Source: Scilla litardierei (Eukaryota > Streptophyta > Magnoliopsida > Asparagales > Asparagaceae). From it: 64,000 nucleotides of DNA. The stretch covers positions 199,815,600 through 199,879,599 of the forward strand of contig CM061141.1 in NCBI GenBank assembly GCA_030789695.1. Direction: 5' to 3'. The translations under genes were made by a program, and so were the position numbers. Every line of letters begins with the position of its first letter. Position 1 is the stretch's first letter. This document shows positions 10,801-22,388 of this stretch, piece after piece. Under the pieces are notes generated by a model. It was not told the origin of the DNA. It saw nothing but the letters and a program-made list of their open reading frames with translations, and searched no databases.

Positions 10801-12407
10801 CAATCTTTCAGGGTTATTGCTTAAATTACAGATCGACAATCACGGATTAGAGGAGGTATTCGGGATCTTGGTTTTTAAATTATGGTTTAAATTATTTTTT
10901 ATTTACTCATTTCCTTGATTACAGAGGCGAGCGGTTGGCTTCCATGCAGCTGCAAGAGCTATGGGCGGTTGTGGAGTTTATGTCAGGTAAATCAATTGTG
11001 TTGCTGGGCACATTTATGTAGTTTGTGTTTATAGCATGCATGATAATCATGTCTATTGTGTGTTGGAGTGGTATAAAAAATGTATATTATGCGTTGGCGA
11101 ACTCTGTCAGTACAATAAGATGATATCTAATTTTATTTTGTTAGGACACTGATCAAATTTTAGCTGATAAAAAGTAGATTTTATATGGATGATAAAATTT
11201 ATTTCCAAGCACAAACTGTGTCAATACATTAAGATTTCTGTTGGCAAGGGATGTTCTAATTCAATTATTTACGAAAATGTCAACGGAGACAATAATTTTG
11301 GAAACATGCAAGATTTTTTATGAGATCAGATGCCATCCTGAATTCACTAAGAAAAGAATATATATTATCCTACATGAAACAAGCTAAAACACCAATATGT
11401 TAATAGCAATAGTGGGAGAACATAAATTAGTTGCAGTACAATAATCTTCTCAAATTTTGTAGCAACAAGCCTAATGAACATGATTTCACACTGATCAAAA
11501 AGCTGGTACTTTAGGACGGATTAGTCCTAAGAGCCAAATATGCCAGGAGTCCTACCAAGAACTGTTGGTTCGATGAACCTGTCAAGGATAGAAAAACGTG
11601 AACTTCCTACACTTTATGACATCTTACATACAATTATTATGCTTATCTTTAAGTTAGCTTCATCTGCATTTGTACTTATCCGCCTTTTGAAGATCTGAAA
11701 TTTAAGCAAGCTCACATGAGTTCTTAGCACATTTTGATTTATACTACTGAGGCACAAGAATTTTTTCAACAGAAAAAGCCCATGTCAATTTGTTCTAGCT
11801 TACTATTTCACTCTACATTAGATATTTATTATACATTTGAGAGATATTTTTCAATTGGAATTTCTTATAGTTCTTAACTATGGCATGCGTGTCTCTTAAT
11901 AGGGGGATGCATGATTCTGGAGGATCATTCTCAGAGCTCAAGCGCTACAGTTGGTATTTTCTTAATAATTACCTTGATATTGTAGCTACAGTTGGTATTT
12001 TCTTAATAATTACCTTGATATTGTAACTTTAGTAATGCAACCATGAATTAACATAATCGATGGAATGTAACTTTGTTAATACTTTCCAGATTTTAAAGGA
12101 TTTAGTTCCCACTTCACAATCTGAAAAAGTTAAGTAGATTTTGAATCGTCGTCCATGTTAATATTTAGTCTTGCGATGAGATTTTGTGAACATGGTTCTG
12201 ATTTTAGTAGTTTGAATGCTTTGCACATTGGCTTGCAATTAAAGGCGTTTTTGATCCACATAAAGTGTGGTTTTTGCTACAAACAGAAAATTGATCAAAA
12301 ATCAATGAACAACTAAACTGCTTGAGAATTATGATATGAAAAACAATAGTATCTAAATCTGACGATCACTAAGCTTTTATTAATATATGGTGTTACACAT
12401 TTTACAG
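7811..12407. other. AT-rich non-coding stretch between captured fragments
   Basis: Mostly AT-rich, intron-like sequence with no convincing long frame. A possible short exon lies near 10925-10985, between an acceptor-like AG and a donor-like GTAAAT; I do not recognise it. Imperfect local duplications are present, for example the block around 10470-10640 recurs in diverged form at 11225-11400, and an ACAGTTGGTATTTTCTTAA unit is tandem at 11948-12010. Confidence 0.5.
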
Positions 12408-12632
12408 AGAGACAAACATGTATTGGTATAGCTCACGTCCGTCACTCTACATCAGCGATCAAGAGCTCGCGAAGCAAGTTCTGCATAATAAGTCTGGTTT
12501 CTATCCGAAGCATAAACCGCTCCTTGGGACATTAGATCTCATGGGAAATAGATTGGTTTTAAGTGAAGAAGAAGACTGTGCTAGACACCGGAGGATCCTC
12601 AACCATGCTTTTGCCATGGACAAGCTTAATGT
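12408..12632 (+). pseudogene. Exon fragment of a cytochrome P450, CYP709-like
   Basis: After an acceptor-like TTTTACAG the frame reads YWYSSRPSLYISDQELAKQV, then LHNKSGFYPKHKPLLG and RHRRILNHAFAMDKLN. This matches the N-terminal third of CYP72-clan enzymes, most like CYP709: the YW.G..P.L.I.D.EL.KQVL block and the RHR..NPAF....LK block at the start of helix C. Membrane anchor, oxygen-binding, ExxR and haem-Cys regions are missing, so no function is possible. Captured on the same strand as the NDUFA5 and HECT fragments. Confidence 0.72.
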
Positions 12633-15262
12633 GATCTTCTACTTTTCCATTCTCACTGTTCTCTACATAATATCACTTGAATCCTCTAAAAACATCAAGT
12701 TTAATGGCGAATCATGTCTATTACAATGTGGTTTACAATGTGGTTTATTGATAGTGATAGTGATATCTGTGTATATGTCAATATATGTAGATATGAGTGA
12801 TATGGGAAATTAAGATTCAGAAAATACCCTAACATCTGGGAAAAGAAAGTTGTGCTCCTGTCGACGGTGCATCCAACAATTCCAGAAAATGCCCATGTCG
12901 ACGATGTTCACTGGTCCTTATTTGTTAAAGTACAGTTTGCTAACTCTAGATTTCTTATTCATCTTTGTAGAAAAAACTAAGGTTTGATCTTATATTGTCC
13001 CATTGTTTAGTGAATTTAGAAAGATGAAAAATAAATTTTATGTCCAAACTAATGAGCTTATTTCAACAGGTTTCATTCTTCCCAGCATTAACATTATCAT
13101 TCGTGGTTCGTTTGTATCCTTTACTGTTGAGATTTAGCATGAACCATATTCCTTTCTATGAGTATTTTATAATCTTCGACCTTCTGTTGTTTGGCCACTT
13201 GGAATGCCCAAAGTCCTCAGGGATTTGGAGACAGAGCCCAACAGAGTTCTTAGCACATGGCCCATATGTTTTGGATGACGTACCCAATATATTTGCACCT
13301 GAACATGTTAAGGGGTACTTAAGATATTTTGTGTTGGGAGATGTCAAATATATATATTTTAGGATATTTGGAGGATACGATATCAATTTCTGTAGATCAC
13401 ACAGATTTTAGAAAAGAACCAATGAGTCTGGTAATTGAAAAACTGAATGTTTTTGGCCTTTGTTGTCTAAGTGGCTATGTATATGTTTGCGATAAAATCC
13501 ACTTACTCTCCTAAAACTCCTTTTCCATATACAAAGCGTAAGACCTACCAAGTGTCTTTTCTGTAACTCTAATCTTCAATTGAGCAATGCTTTTACTCTT
13601 AACATTGGGTAGGATTTGGGTATAAGAAAGAGTTTTCAGGTCAAAATGGTCCTCTTTACTTTCGGATGTTTTTCCCAACATTGGAATTGATTGTGCAAGT
13701 TTCTAAAGGCATGTGTATGGCAAACGGCAGAAGGTCCAGTGTGTATCTGTTGCAGGTCAGGCCTGGGCGAGGCATCCGCCGCTCACCTGGAAAAAGAGTA
13801 CCAGTCATTTCCACTGGAATGGGGTATGTTTCAAAATTGGACCGGTTTTTGGTGCATGGTCGCATACAAGTTTGTGTATGCATTGTATATATATTCTTCC
13901 TTCCTGTTCCAAGGTGATTTCTTCTACTCTTTCAGATTATTATTTTCCCTCAATGTTTACAACACACCATGGCAGCTCACTAGGAAATCAAAACAAAACA
14001 CATCAAATATAACAAACTACGATGCTAGCTTCGTTTTGAAGCTGATCTTCTTGAGTCTTCTGCAGTGCATGGTGTAGGAACGGAAACCAATATTGGTCAG
14101 GCTAAGGAGTGGAGTGATATTCAACTGGTATGTACACATCCATGTGATACTATGATTATGACTATTATTGTATCTTCTTATATCTTTCCCAACACATGAA
14201 CACTCGCTATGATTATAACTATTTTTGTAACAATATCTACAGATATGTTTTTAGAAATGCTAAGCAAGTAAAAGAATTATGAGTCAACCAGGGGGTGTGG
14301 ACTTCATAATAATAAACCAATGAAAAAATAGCCTTTGAGAATACATGGATGCCTTCGAGAGTCTCCACATTACGTTAAGTGGATCAAATTGAGCCATTGC
14401 TCCCTGATAATGAGCTGAACTCCTGGTAAAAGAACATAATAAATGAAGTTATGGCCCAGTCCCATACAAACCCCAAATGGCTGGCCCAATCTCAAACATA
14501 TGGACTTGTATGATTTTTGATGAACTAATCATGTAGTACTGATAAGAATTTATAATTGCTAATCATTTGGTGAAATGTTGGCAATATCCTTTCATTAAAC
14601 AAATAATGTTCATCATGCTTTCTATTAGAATCAAACTATGAGCCTTTGATATTGCCATGCTTATGCATTAGGAATTCTGAAAAGCTAATTCCCATGTTCC
14701 TAACTTCTTATGGTCTTATGTTCTGTAGAAGTAATCCTCTTGAATGCCCACTCATTGAATTCATCTCTCACAAAATATGATGAATTCGTAATATTGTGAA
14801 GTATATCTGAGTTATTAGTATACATGATTAATTATTATACCTTCTTTTTTTCTTTGAGTAGTAAAAAGAAGAGGAAATAACATAATTTTATGGTCCTGCC
14901 AACAAAGGCTCTGAAGCGACTTGGTTCAATATCTTGGATAAAACAAAGTCTGTTAATTGTCCTTTGAAGTACAACTACAACATAAGTGGTAATGCTTTAC
15001 TTGACAGGATTATGAAGTGCTAACTCACATATGCACGTGAATTAGGAGTTATTAGAAGTAGACTGGTGCTTCCACTGTGTGCGCAAGTGCTTATTGTATT
15101 AAGTAATGGTGATGGATCTATTAAGCATATTATTCGATAATGCCTTTGTTTATCAGATTCTCAACTGCATTAAGTAGTATTAGTTATGCTGCTGATATGT
15201 GTTAATAGTGTTTCATCTGTAATTCTTTATATGGATTGAATCCTTTTGGTGTTATTTTGCAG
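12633..15262. other. Intron-like non-coding stretch
   Basis: No assignable protein. Possible exon remnants occur near 13190-13320 and 13735-13830, and at 14062-14128 (reading GVGTETNIGQAKEWSDIQL, followed by GTATGT). I do not recognise them. The remainder is AT-rich. Confidence 0.4.
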
Positions 15263-15720
15263 CATCTGCTGTGGATCCTCTGCACCTCAAGTATTTTGGC
15301 TTTTGTGGAAGAGTGATTGCACTAGCCTTGATGCATAAAGTTCAAGTAGGTGTTGTATTTGACCGCTCATTTTTCCTGCAACTAGCTGGTAAAATGGCTT
15401 CATTGGAGGTCATTAAGGATGCAGATCCCTTCTTATATATGAGCTACAAAAATATTCTGAAAATGGATCCTGAGCTTCTCGATTCAGATGTTTTGGGACT
15501 ACCCTTTGTGAGAGAAATTGAAGAACTGAGGGCTCAGAAGGCTGTTGAGCTTTGCTATGGGGGAAGGATATGGTTGTAAATAGCTAGAATAGTGAGGATT
15601 ATATTAAACTTCTAATTCAGCATCGTTTTGTGAAGTCTGTTTCAGAACAGGTTTCCCATTTTGCTCGAGGATTTAGTGATTTACTTTCTAATGCAAAGTA
15701 CCAGAAGTATTTCTTCAACA
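15263..15720 (+). pseudogene. UPL5: Fragment of HECT E3 ubiquitin ligase, UPL5-like
   Basis: Right after an acceptor-like TTTTGCAG the frame gives VDPLHLKYFGFCGRVIALAL, MHKVQVGVVFDRSFFLQLAG and DADPFLYMSYKNILKMDPEL, the N-lobe of a plant HECT domain and closest to UPL5 as I know it. A stop follows the GGRIWL segment near 15579. The similarity resumes nearby as YIKLLIQHRFVKSVSEQVSHFARGF up to about 15700. The catalytic Cys of the C-lobe is not present. The intron boundary and family order are kept, so this was copied from genomic DNA rather than mRNA. It is a dead fragment. Confidence 0.78.
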
Positions 15721-18100
15721 ATGATGTTTTTGATATTTTTTGTGATTTTATTTCTTGCTGCTCAAGGCAACATGACATCTGCATTCTTCTGTGTGAATTC
15801 TTTATGGCATCGACTTCCTTTGCTAATGGTCAGATTACGTTTGAGATGATCCAGTTTGAAAAGGTTCGTATCATCACTGCCTTATTTTTGCTAACAATTA
15901 TCTTTATAAATTTGATTGATATTGTAATAAATATACTGCAATAGTATTATGCCTTCACTATTGTAATTAACAGTTTAAAATAACTTCAGACAAGCTGGCC
16001 AGTAGAACCCAAGACAAATAGAATAAAAACAAGGACATGTTATGCAATTTTCCATATGCATTGTTACATTCCATATCCAATTTATTTGAACACCAATTTG
16101 AATAGCAAACTCAAAATATTTCAAATCCTTGAGCACCTATTATTTTAACCCAATTTCACTCATATGTCAATTTGAATAGCAATGTGTTTATCCATTTGAA
16201 TTTGTCACCCATATGTCACTTTATCACTTGAATTTGAACTTAAATGAAATGCATATCAGCTCATATGTCAAATTTGTCACCCAATTTCACTCATATGTCA
16301 AATTCACTCATATGTCAATTTGAATAGCAATTTGAATAGCAATGTGTGAAATTTGGACATATGAGTGAAATTTGGAATGGACATATGCGTGAAATTTGGA
16401 CATTGGAACTACAATAAACATCACATTTTTCAATTTGAATTTTGAGTTCATATTTCAATTTGAATAGCAAACAGAACATATTTCAAACCCTTGAATTCTC
16501 AAAAATGGCTCTCAAATAATGGGTGTAAAAATGGATATGGATGATCCAATATGAGTAAATTGGTGTAAATAATGGGTGTAAAAATTTGTTTTGTATCATT
16601 GATATGTTTTGGCATGATACATTGAAATTTTTGGTGCTAAATAACATGATATAATGTATTTGAACATATGAGTAAATTTCCCATTCATTCCAGAACATAT
16701 GAGTAAATTGGGTTAAAATTTTCTTAATTCAGTTTTCTTAAATCAATTTGTATCATTGTGCATTGTATCATTGTGTCATTGTGCTAAAATTTTCTTACAT
16801 CAGTTTGTATCATGTATCATTGGTTTGTTCTGGAATGAATGAGAAATTTGTATTGTATCATTGCTATGTTCTGGAATGATATAATACAATACAATACAAA
16901 CTGATTTGTATTGTATCATTGATATGTTCTGGAATGGGAAATTAGTATTGTATCAATGATATGTTCTGGAATTAAATGGGAAATTTGTATTGTATCATTT
17001 AAGGAAATTTGTATGGGAAATCAGTCTGAATGGGAAATTTGTATTGTATCATTGGCAGTGTTCTGGCGTGGTCTGGCTTATGGTAGTGTTCTGAGCTTAT
17101 GGCTTATTGTTAATGAGCAAATCTGGCAAGTATTGCTGGAGCAATGTATCATATATGTACCATGGGAATTTCTATCTTATTTTCAATTACAACATGTATC
17201 CGTTATGGAAAGCATTTCGGGAGCAAGCATTTCTGAGCAATTAAAGTTATGGCAAGTATTTGTAAGTAACTGTATGTATATGTACAACTTCTCAGGCTTA
17301 TTAAATTATATTAAATTTTGTTGGCAGGATGTGTCCCCTTTGTGCTCTGAGATGTGAATAGGGTTATCTTCTTCATCAGGTTTCTCTTTGGGTATTGGTT
17401 TCTCTAATGTCCAATGGCAGCTTCAATATTTTGTATATGGGCAGTCCAGCTGCATATTTCTCATCATCATCAGATTAATAGCATGAGGAGCAACGCAACA
17501 ACTAGAAGACCATAGCAGAGAAAAGTAAAAGAGAGTGAGGTGGGGCATCATCATTGCATGTTCTGTCGATGGATGTTTAGAACCATAACAGAGAAAAGCA
17601 AAAGAGATATGTCGTTGTATCAATATCAAATTCTATCAGTGTATATTTAGAACAAGGATTTGGCAATGTATCAAGTTATGGCAATATCAATATCAAGTTC
17701 TGGCAATGTATATTTGGCAATGTAAATTTAGAACAAGGATTTGGCAATATCAATATCATAATTATGAGAATGTATTTTGGAATCTTAGTTCTGGAATATA
17801 TTTTGAAATCATAGTTCTAGGAATCAAGATAGGAAATCATATTATATTCATGTATCAAAGTAGCTGAATTAGTTTACATAATGATTTTTAATATCTATCT
17901 ATATATCAAAATTATTATTATATACATGTTCTAAAAACTGAATGTTGTATCCATGTATTTGATTGTTATATTTCATGTTGGAACAAATGCCATTGTCCTT
18001 AACAAAAGAAAATAACAAACATAAGACACATATATAACATCTTTATTACATTTGAGTGATGTTATCAAGAGAAATTGGATAAGAGAAATTGGATAAGACA
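15721..18100. repeat. AT-rich region with degenerate short repeats
   Basis: No gene is seen. From 16080 to 16480 phrases such as CATATGTCAATTTGAATAGC recur. From 16590 to 17060 units like TTGTATCATTGATATGTTCT and GGAATGGGAAATTTGTATTG recur at irregular spacing. From 17580 to 17830 units built on GGCAATGTATATTTGGCAA and TTCTGGAAT recur. These look like decayed minisatellites. Confidence 0.6.
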
Positions 18101-18104
18101 CATA

Positions 18105-18335
18105 CATTACACCGAAGGGGCCCATGCCGAAGGCGCCCGCTTTTTTGTTGTTCGGCGTAGAATTTGTTGTTCTGCGTCGAAAGCGCCCCCACTAAATTTG
18201 TTGTTCCACCCCGAAGACACCTACGCTGAATTTTTTGTTTCGTGTCGAATGCACCTGCGTCGAATTTGGTGTTCCACGCCGAAGGAGCCCGTGCAACTAC
18301 ATACTTTTACGCTAATTTGTTGTTCCGCGCAATTT
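18105..18335 (+). repeat. Degenerate tandem repeat near Helitron-like 3' end
   Basis: About five imperfect copies of a roughly 40-45 bp unit containing GAATTTGTTGTTC, CGCGCCGAAGG and GCGCCC variants. It lies about 60 bp before the terminal hairpin and is more GC-rich than its surroundings. Confidence 0.65.
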
Positions 18336-18392
18336 TGGCTGTGAAAATAATTTTTTGGGGAACAAAGATTTCGCGGGAAAAAATCTTAAATG

Positions 18393-18423
18393 AACCGTGC
18401 CCGCGGGCACGGGTTATGACTAG
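18393..18423 (+). other. Helitron-type 3' terminus (hairpin plus CTAG)
   Basis: The stem CCGTGCCC/GGGCACGG has a short loop and is followed 7 nt later by CTAG at 18420-18423 and a T, here the first base of a TA tract. Hairpin, short spacer, CTRR and host T are the defining 3' features of Helitrons, which insert between A and T. Confidence 0.65.
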
Positions 18424-18435
18424 TATATATATATA
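18424..18435. repeat. (TA)6 tract at junction of Helitron-like element and X
   Basis: Twelve bases of TA separate CTAG from the left terminal inverted repeat of element X. Confidence 0.95.
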
Positions 18436-18507
18436 GGTGTGATCTTCTAACCCCCTAAAATAACCCCCTTTTTGACCCCCCATCTTGGCCCTCCATCCCA
18501 TTTAATT
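18436..18507 (+). repeat. Left terminal inverted repeat of X
   Basis: It starts GGTGTGATCTTCTAACCCCC and ends CCATCCCATTTAATT. It matches the reverse complement of 46824-46896 over about 72 bp with few differences by eye. Confidence 0.85.
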
Positions 18508-19001
18508 GTGTGGCTCAGATTAATGGGCTGATTGATGAGAATGAGACGAGAACTTCAATTTCTCATCCAAAAAATCAATTTCTCATCACTAAAAAAATCC
18601 CTCTCTCTCCAATTACACAGTTTTCGAACTACTCTCTCCAATTACAACATCGCAATAACTCCTACAGTTGTATTCTTCTTCCTCCGCTAGCAATCTCCCT
18701 CTCTCCTAGGGCGAGATCATCTAACAGCCCCTTCCAGCGAACCACACCGGTAACATCACCTTCCCTCTTCGCAGCGGCCCTTCCAGCCAACCTCGCAGCA
18801 CATCGCCCATCTCGTAGCGCCCCATCTCACTCTCTCATAGGGATATCTTGCGCAAATCGTTCGCAGCGCCCCCATCTCGCAGCGCCCCATCTCGTTCGCA
18901 GTGCCCGATCTCGCAGTGCCACTTCGCGTTCACAGCGCCCCTTCAGACAACCTCGAAGCGCCCCATCTCTAGCGAATCTCAAAATTTTTGATCCAAGGTA
19001 A
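18508..19001 (+). other. Pyrimidine/GC-rich leader of X left gene
   Basis: It begins with CT-rich sequence and TTCAATTTCTCATCC-type phrases that also occur inside the right TIR. From 18760 to 18990 come about seven imperfect copies of a phrase like CGCAGCGCCCCATCTC. The frame at 18510-19001 is open but of low complexity. CCAAG followed by GTAAAG near 19000 is a plausible splice donor before array I. I read it as a transcribed leader or first exon, not as an identified protein. Confidence 0.5.
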
Positions 19002-19240
19002 AGTTCGACCCCGAGCAAATATGAAGACACTATTGAAGCATATGCTCAGGTGGAAAGCTCGTCTAAATTAGAAATTCAAGGGAAACATAGAATGCTTCTA
19101 TTTCTGTAATTCCTTCGATATTCCTTATTTGCGGCTTGAATCTGCTTATGTTCATTTTAAAGATATGTTATCCACCATTTTTATCTATTTCCAGCTGCAA
19201 TTTGATCACACAACAACATGAATTTCAATGTTTCTGAGTG

Positions 19241-19975
19241 GACTGAAACCAAGTGTTTGACTTCACTTTTTGGAGACTGAAACCTAGTCTTTAGGGGACT
19301 GAAACATAGGGTTTCAGCCCATGTTTGGCCAGTACTTAGGGGACTGAAACCCAGGGGTTCAGCCCCTGTAGGGGGGGTATTTAGGGGACTGAAACCCAGG
19401 GTTTCAGTCCCCTAAATACCCCCCCTACAGGGGCTGGAACCGTGGGTTTCAGTCCCCTAAATACCCCCCCCCCCCCCTACAGGGGCTGAAACCCTGGGTT
19501 TCAGTCCCCTAAATACCCCCCTACAGGGGCTGAAACCCTGGGTTTCAGTGCCAAAACTGCCAAATTCTCTGTGTTGAAACCCAGGGTTTCAGTGTTTAAT
19601 TTTAATCAGTTTTGCTATAATATTATGTTTATGCTAATTATATCGTAGGGGAAGTAATTAGGGGACTGAAACCCTGGGGTTTCAGCCCCTGTAGGGGAAG
19701 TACTTAGGGGACTGAAACCCAGGGTTTCAGCCCCTGTAGGGGAATTAAAGCCCTATTTACTTCCCCTACAGGGGCTGAAACCCTGGGTTTCAGTCCCCTA
19801 AGGGGATGAAACCCTGGGTTTACTTCCCCTACAGGGTAGGGGTTTTCCCCTACAGGGGCTGAAACCCCAGGGTTTCAGTCCCCTATTTACTTCCCCTACA
19901 GGGGCTGAAACCCTGGGTTTCAGTCCCAAAACTGCCAAGTTGTCAAGACTGAAACCAAGGGTTTCAGTGATTAAT
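19241..19975. repeat. Palindrome array I (GACTGAAACCC/GGGTTTCAGTC)
   Basis: About 16 half-palindromes, mostly paired as CTGAAACCCAGGGTTTCAG or the CCCTGGG version, are often extended by CCCCTA/TAGGGG arms. Linkers are built on CCCCTACAGGGG and GTATTTAGGGG or GTACTTAGGGG. The array sits between a donor-like site near 19000 and an acceptor-like CTTGTAG at about 20024, so it is probably intronic. Reading frames in it are palindrome artefacts. Confidence 0.85.
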
Positions 19976-20045
19976 TTTAATCAGTTTTGCTATAATATTA
20001 TGTTTATGCTAATTATCTTGTAGGATGTGAGACACTGTGCTGCAT

Positions 20046-20911
20046 TTTTTATCTACTCTACATACTGTGACGATTAAGATAAGAGAGGTATGGAAACATC
20101 TTAGCGCTGCGGAGTGCGATGAAATGAGGAGAACACCCTTCCGTTAGATGATAGAAGGGATTGTAGTAGATGAAGAACACCTTGGTTGAATGGAAAAGAA
20201 TAACAGTGATATAATGACAGTATTAGGCACATATGACCATGACAATATGGCATTCAATATTGGAAGTAAGTATTTGAATGTCACGCCGACTGATATTGGA
20301 GTTATATTTGGACTACCAATAGTAGGGCATCCTCTGGAAAAAGGGGTATAGAGGAGGGGAGAAAGGAGATACCTTCATGAACGAATACTTCCCTGGAGCC
20401 AGGAAGATAAGGCCAGTGATGGTATCATTGGCAATTGATAAGTGCCTTGGAAAGGAGATTAGAGATCCAGAGGAAATAAGATCCTTGGTAATCCTCCTTT
20501 TTTTATGCAAGCACATTCTTTTCCAACGCCGGGGGGGACGATGACTACTTTAATAGTGTTGCAAGTGGTCGAGAAATGTTCTGAGATTGCTTGGGCTTCC
20601 GCAATACGTGACTTCCTCATGGAGAATGTAGAGAAATATGCCTACTCAAAAGGAGCAATATGGGGATGCACTATCGGATTACTTGTTAGTTAGTTTGATA
20701 GTGTATAGTATAATTTTTCATATATATTTATGCAATGTCGTAACTAACATATTTTTAACGTATTCTAGTATTGGTTGTGCGAGCATGTAAACATATTTGA
20801 CGAGATCCGGGGAATGAGGAAAATGAACCAAGATTCCTTAAATGGGACTTGTTGGGAATCCGAAAAACAATTGCTGGAATAGATTTGAGCGATCTTAATG
20901 CTAGACTGGTA
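20046..20911 (+). pseudogene. Degenerate transposon-borne PMD/DUF1985-like gene, exons before array II
   Basis: In pieces across frames I read IREVWKHLSAAECDEMRRTP, MAFNIGSKYLNVTPTDIGVI then FGLPIVG, VSLAIDKCLGKEIRDPEEIR, LLFLCKHILF, VEKCSEIAWASAIRDFLMEN and GAIWGCTIGLLV. After a short AT-rich intron (about 20690-20768) comes YWLCEHVNIFDEIRG. The 'lxvtp.dig.ifGLP..G' block followed by helices with 'fCEH' is typical of plant-mobile-domain or DUF1985-like proteins carried by plant DNA transposons, often with Ulp1 proteases. At least three in-frame stops and two frameshifts are present, so it is dead here. No catalytic Ulp1 motif is seen. The family assignment is from pattern memory and is moderate. 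Confidence 0.55.
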
Positions 20912-20945
20912 AGAATTATTTTATTGTCCTTACAAGTGTACTGTT

Positions 20946-21918
20946 TTTGGCACTGAAACCCAGGGTTTCAGTGCCAAAAACTGTGGAGTTTAGGGCACTG
21001 AAACCCAGGGTTTCAGTGCCAAAACACTACAGTTGAGTGCACTGAAACCCAGAGTTTCAGTGCCAAAAAACTGTACTGTTTTGGCACTGAAACCTTGGGT
21101 TTCAGTGCCAAAAACTGTGGAGTTTAGGGCACTGAAAACAGGGGTTTCAGTGCCAAAAACTGTACAGTTGAGTGCACTGAAACCCAGGGTTTCAGTGCCA
21201 AAAAACTGTACAGTTGAGTGCACTGAAACCCAGGATTTCAGTTCCAAAACACTGTACTGTTTTGGCATTGAAACCCAGGGTTTCAGTGCCAAAAACTGGA
21301 GTTTAGGGCACTGAAACCCAGGGTTTCAGTGCCAAAAACAGTACAGTTGAGTGCACTAAAACCCAGGCTTTCAGTGCCAAAAAACTGTACTGCTTTGGCA
21401 CTGAAACCCAGGGTTTCAGTGCCAAAAACTGTGGAGTTTAGGGCACTGAAACCCTGGGTTTCAGTGCCAAAAACTGTACAGTTGAGTGAACTCAAACCCA
21501 GGATTTCAGTGCCAAAAAATTGTACAGTTGAGTGCACTGAAACCCAGGATTTCAGTGCCAAAAACTGGAGTTTATGGCACTTAAACCCAGGGTTTTAGTG
21601 CCAAAAACTGTGGAGTTTATGGCACTGAAACCCTGGGTTTCAGTGCCAAAAACTGTACAGTTGAGTGCACTGAAACCCAGGGTTTCAGTGCCAAAAAACT
21701 GTACAGTTGAGTGCACTGAAACCCAGGCTTTCAATTCCAAAAAACTGTACTGTTTTGGCACATAAACCCAGGGTTTCAGTGCCAAGAACTATCGAGTTTA
21801 GGGCACTGAAACCCAGGGTTTCAGTGCCAAAAACAGTACAGTTTTTTGGCACTGAAACCCTGGGATTCAGTGCACTCAACTGTCCAGTTTTGGCACTGAA
21901 AACCTGGGTTTCAGTGCC
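20946..21918. repeat. Palindrome array II (GGCACTGAAACCC/GGGTTTCAGTGCC)
   Basis: About 21 units of roughly 45 bp: a palindrome of up to about 30 bp (TTTGGCACTGAAACCC and its mirror) plus linkers such as CTGTGGAGTTTAG, CTGTACAGTTGAGT or CTGTACTG. Reading GTAAG at 20911 as a donor and CTTAATTACAG at 21970-21980 as an acceptor, the array fills a 1.07-kb intron that joins ...NARL to VYDALIVTRREENF in the next exon. Frames of 60-100 aa on both strands here are artefacts. Confidence 0.88.
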
Positions 21919-21980
21919 CTAATGGATACTCTTTATTAACACATTCTGCGTTTAATCATCTGCTTTTGTCTTAATTACAG

Positions 21981-22388
21981 GTATATGATGCTTTGATTGT
22001 AACACGGAGAGAAGAGAATTTTTTGCAACCGAATAACGAAAGAATCCATTATTTGGGAGAGGGGAGTTCCACGGAAAGAATCCGTGAATTGGAGAGAAAA
22101 GTTAAGAAAGAAAGGAAGAGGGGCAATAAGTATAAACAACTGTGGAAACGTTGTTTGTTTCTCATGTCTAATGTAGAAAAGCAAGTGTTGGATGATGAAG
22201 AAAATGAAGCCGTACCTGAAACGGGTGAGGGAAGTTCAAAGGGAAAGGAGAAGGGAAAGGAGAAGGGAAAGGGGAAGGAAAAGGCAAAGGGATCGAAGGC
22301 GGGGACACACGGGTCTATTGTAAGAGCAGTAAAAGCCAAACAAAGGAAACGTTGGCTTAGAGATCATTCTACTCATAAATATGGCTAA
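21981..22388 (+). pseudogene. Last exon of X left gene: charged coiled-coil tail
   Basis: An open frame of about 135 codons ending in TAA at 22386-22388, directly after an acceptor-like TTACAG. It reads VYDALIVTRREENFLQPNNE, then a heptad-like charged stretch (IRELERKVKKERKRGNKYKQ), a GKEKGKEKGKGKEK lysine/glycine repeat and a basic tail. This is the usual type of C-terminus for transposon-borne PMD or Ulp1-associated proteins, probably coiled-coil and nuclear. The exon is intact although the upstream exons are broken. Confidence 0.5.

Larger units (their letters stand above)
7142..18423 (+). mobile_element. Probable Helitron-like element with captured gene fragments
   Basis: An 11.3-kb AT-rich segment lying between two TA tracts. 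Its right end has the hallmark of a Helitron 3' terminus: a GC-rich hairpin followed by CTAG and then T. Inside, on one strand and in separate places, are exon-like fragments of at least three unrelated nuclear genes (NDUFA5, CYP709-like P450, UPL5-like HECT), as Helitrons typically capture. No RepHel helicase is visible, so it would be non-autonomous. I could not find a canonical 5' TC terminus. The left limit is set only by the TA tract and could be wrong. Alternatives are a gene-capturing MULE or unrelated pieces of pseudogenes. Confidence 0.5.

Noticed and set aside
13040..14077. Several overlapping 80-130 codon frames after the P450 fragment, considered as further P450 exons
   Set aside because: I could not find the I-helix, ExxR or haem-binding motifs, and the frames overlap each other.
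18436..18507. X as a CACTA transposon
   Set aside because: The ends do not begin with CACTA/CACTG, and the remnant at the right is FAR1/MULE-like rather than TNP2-like.
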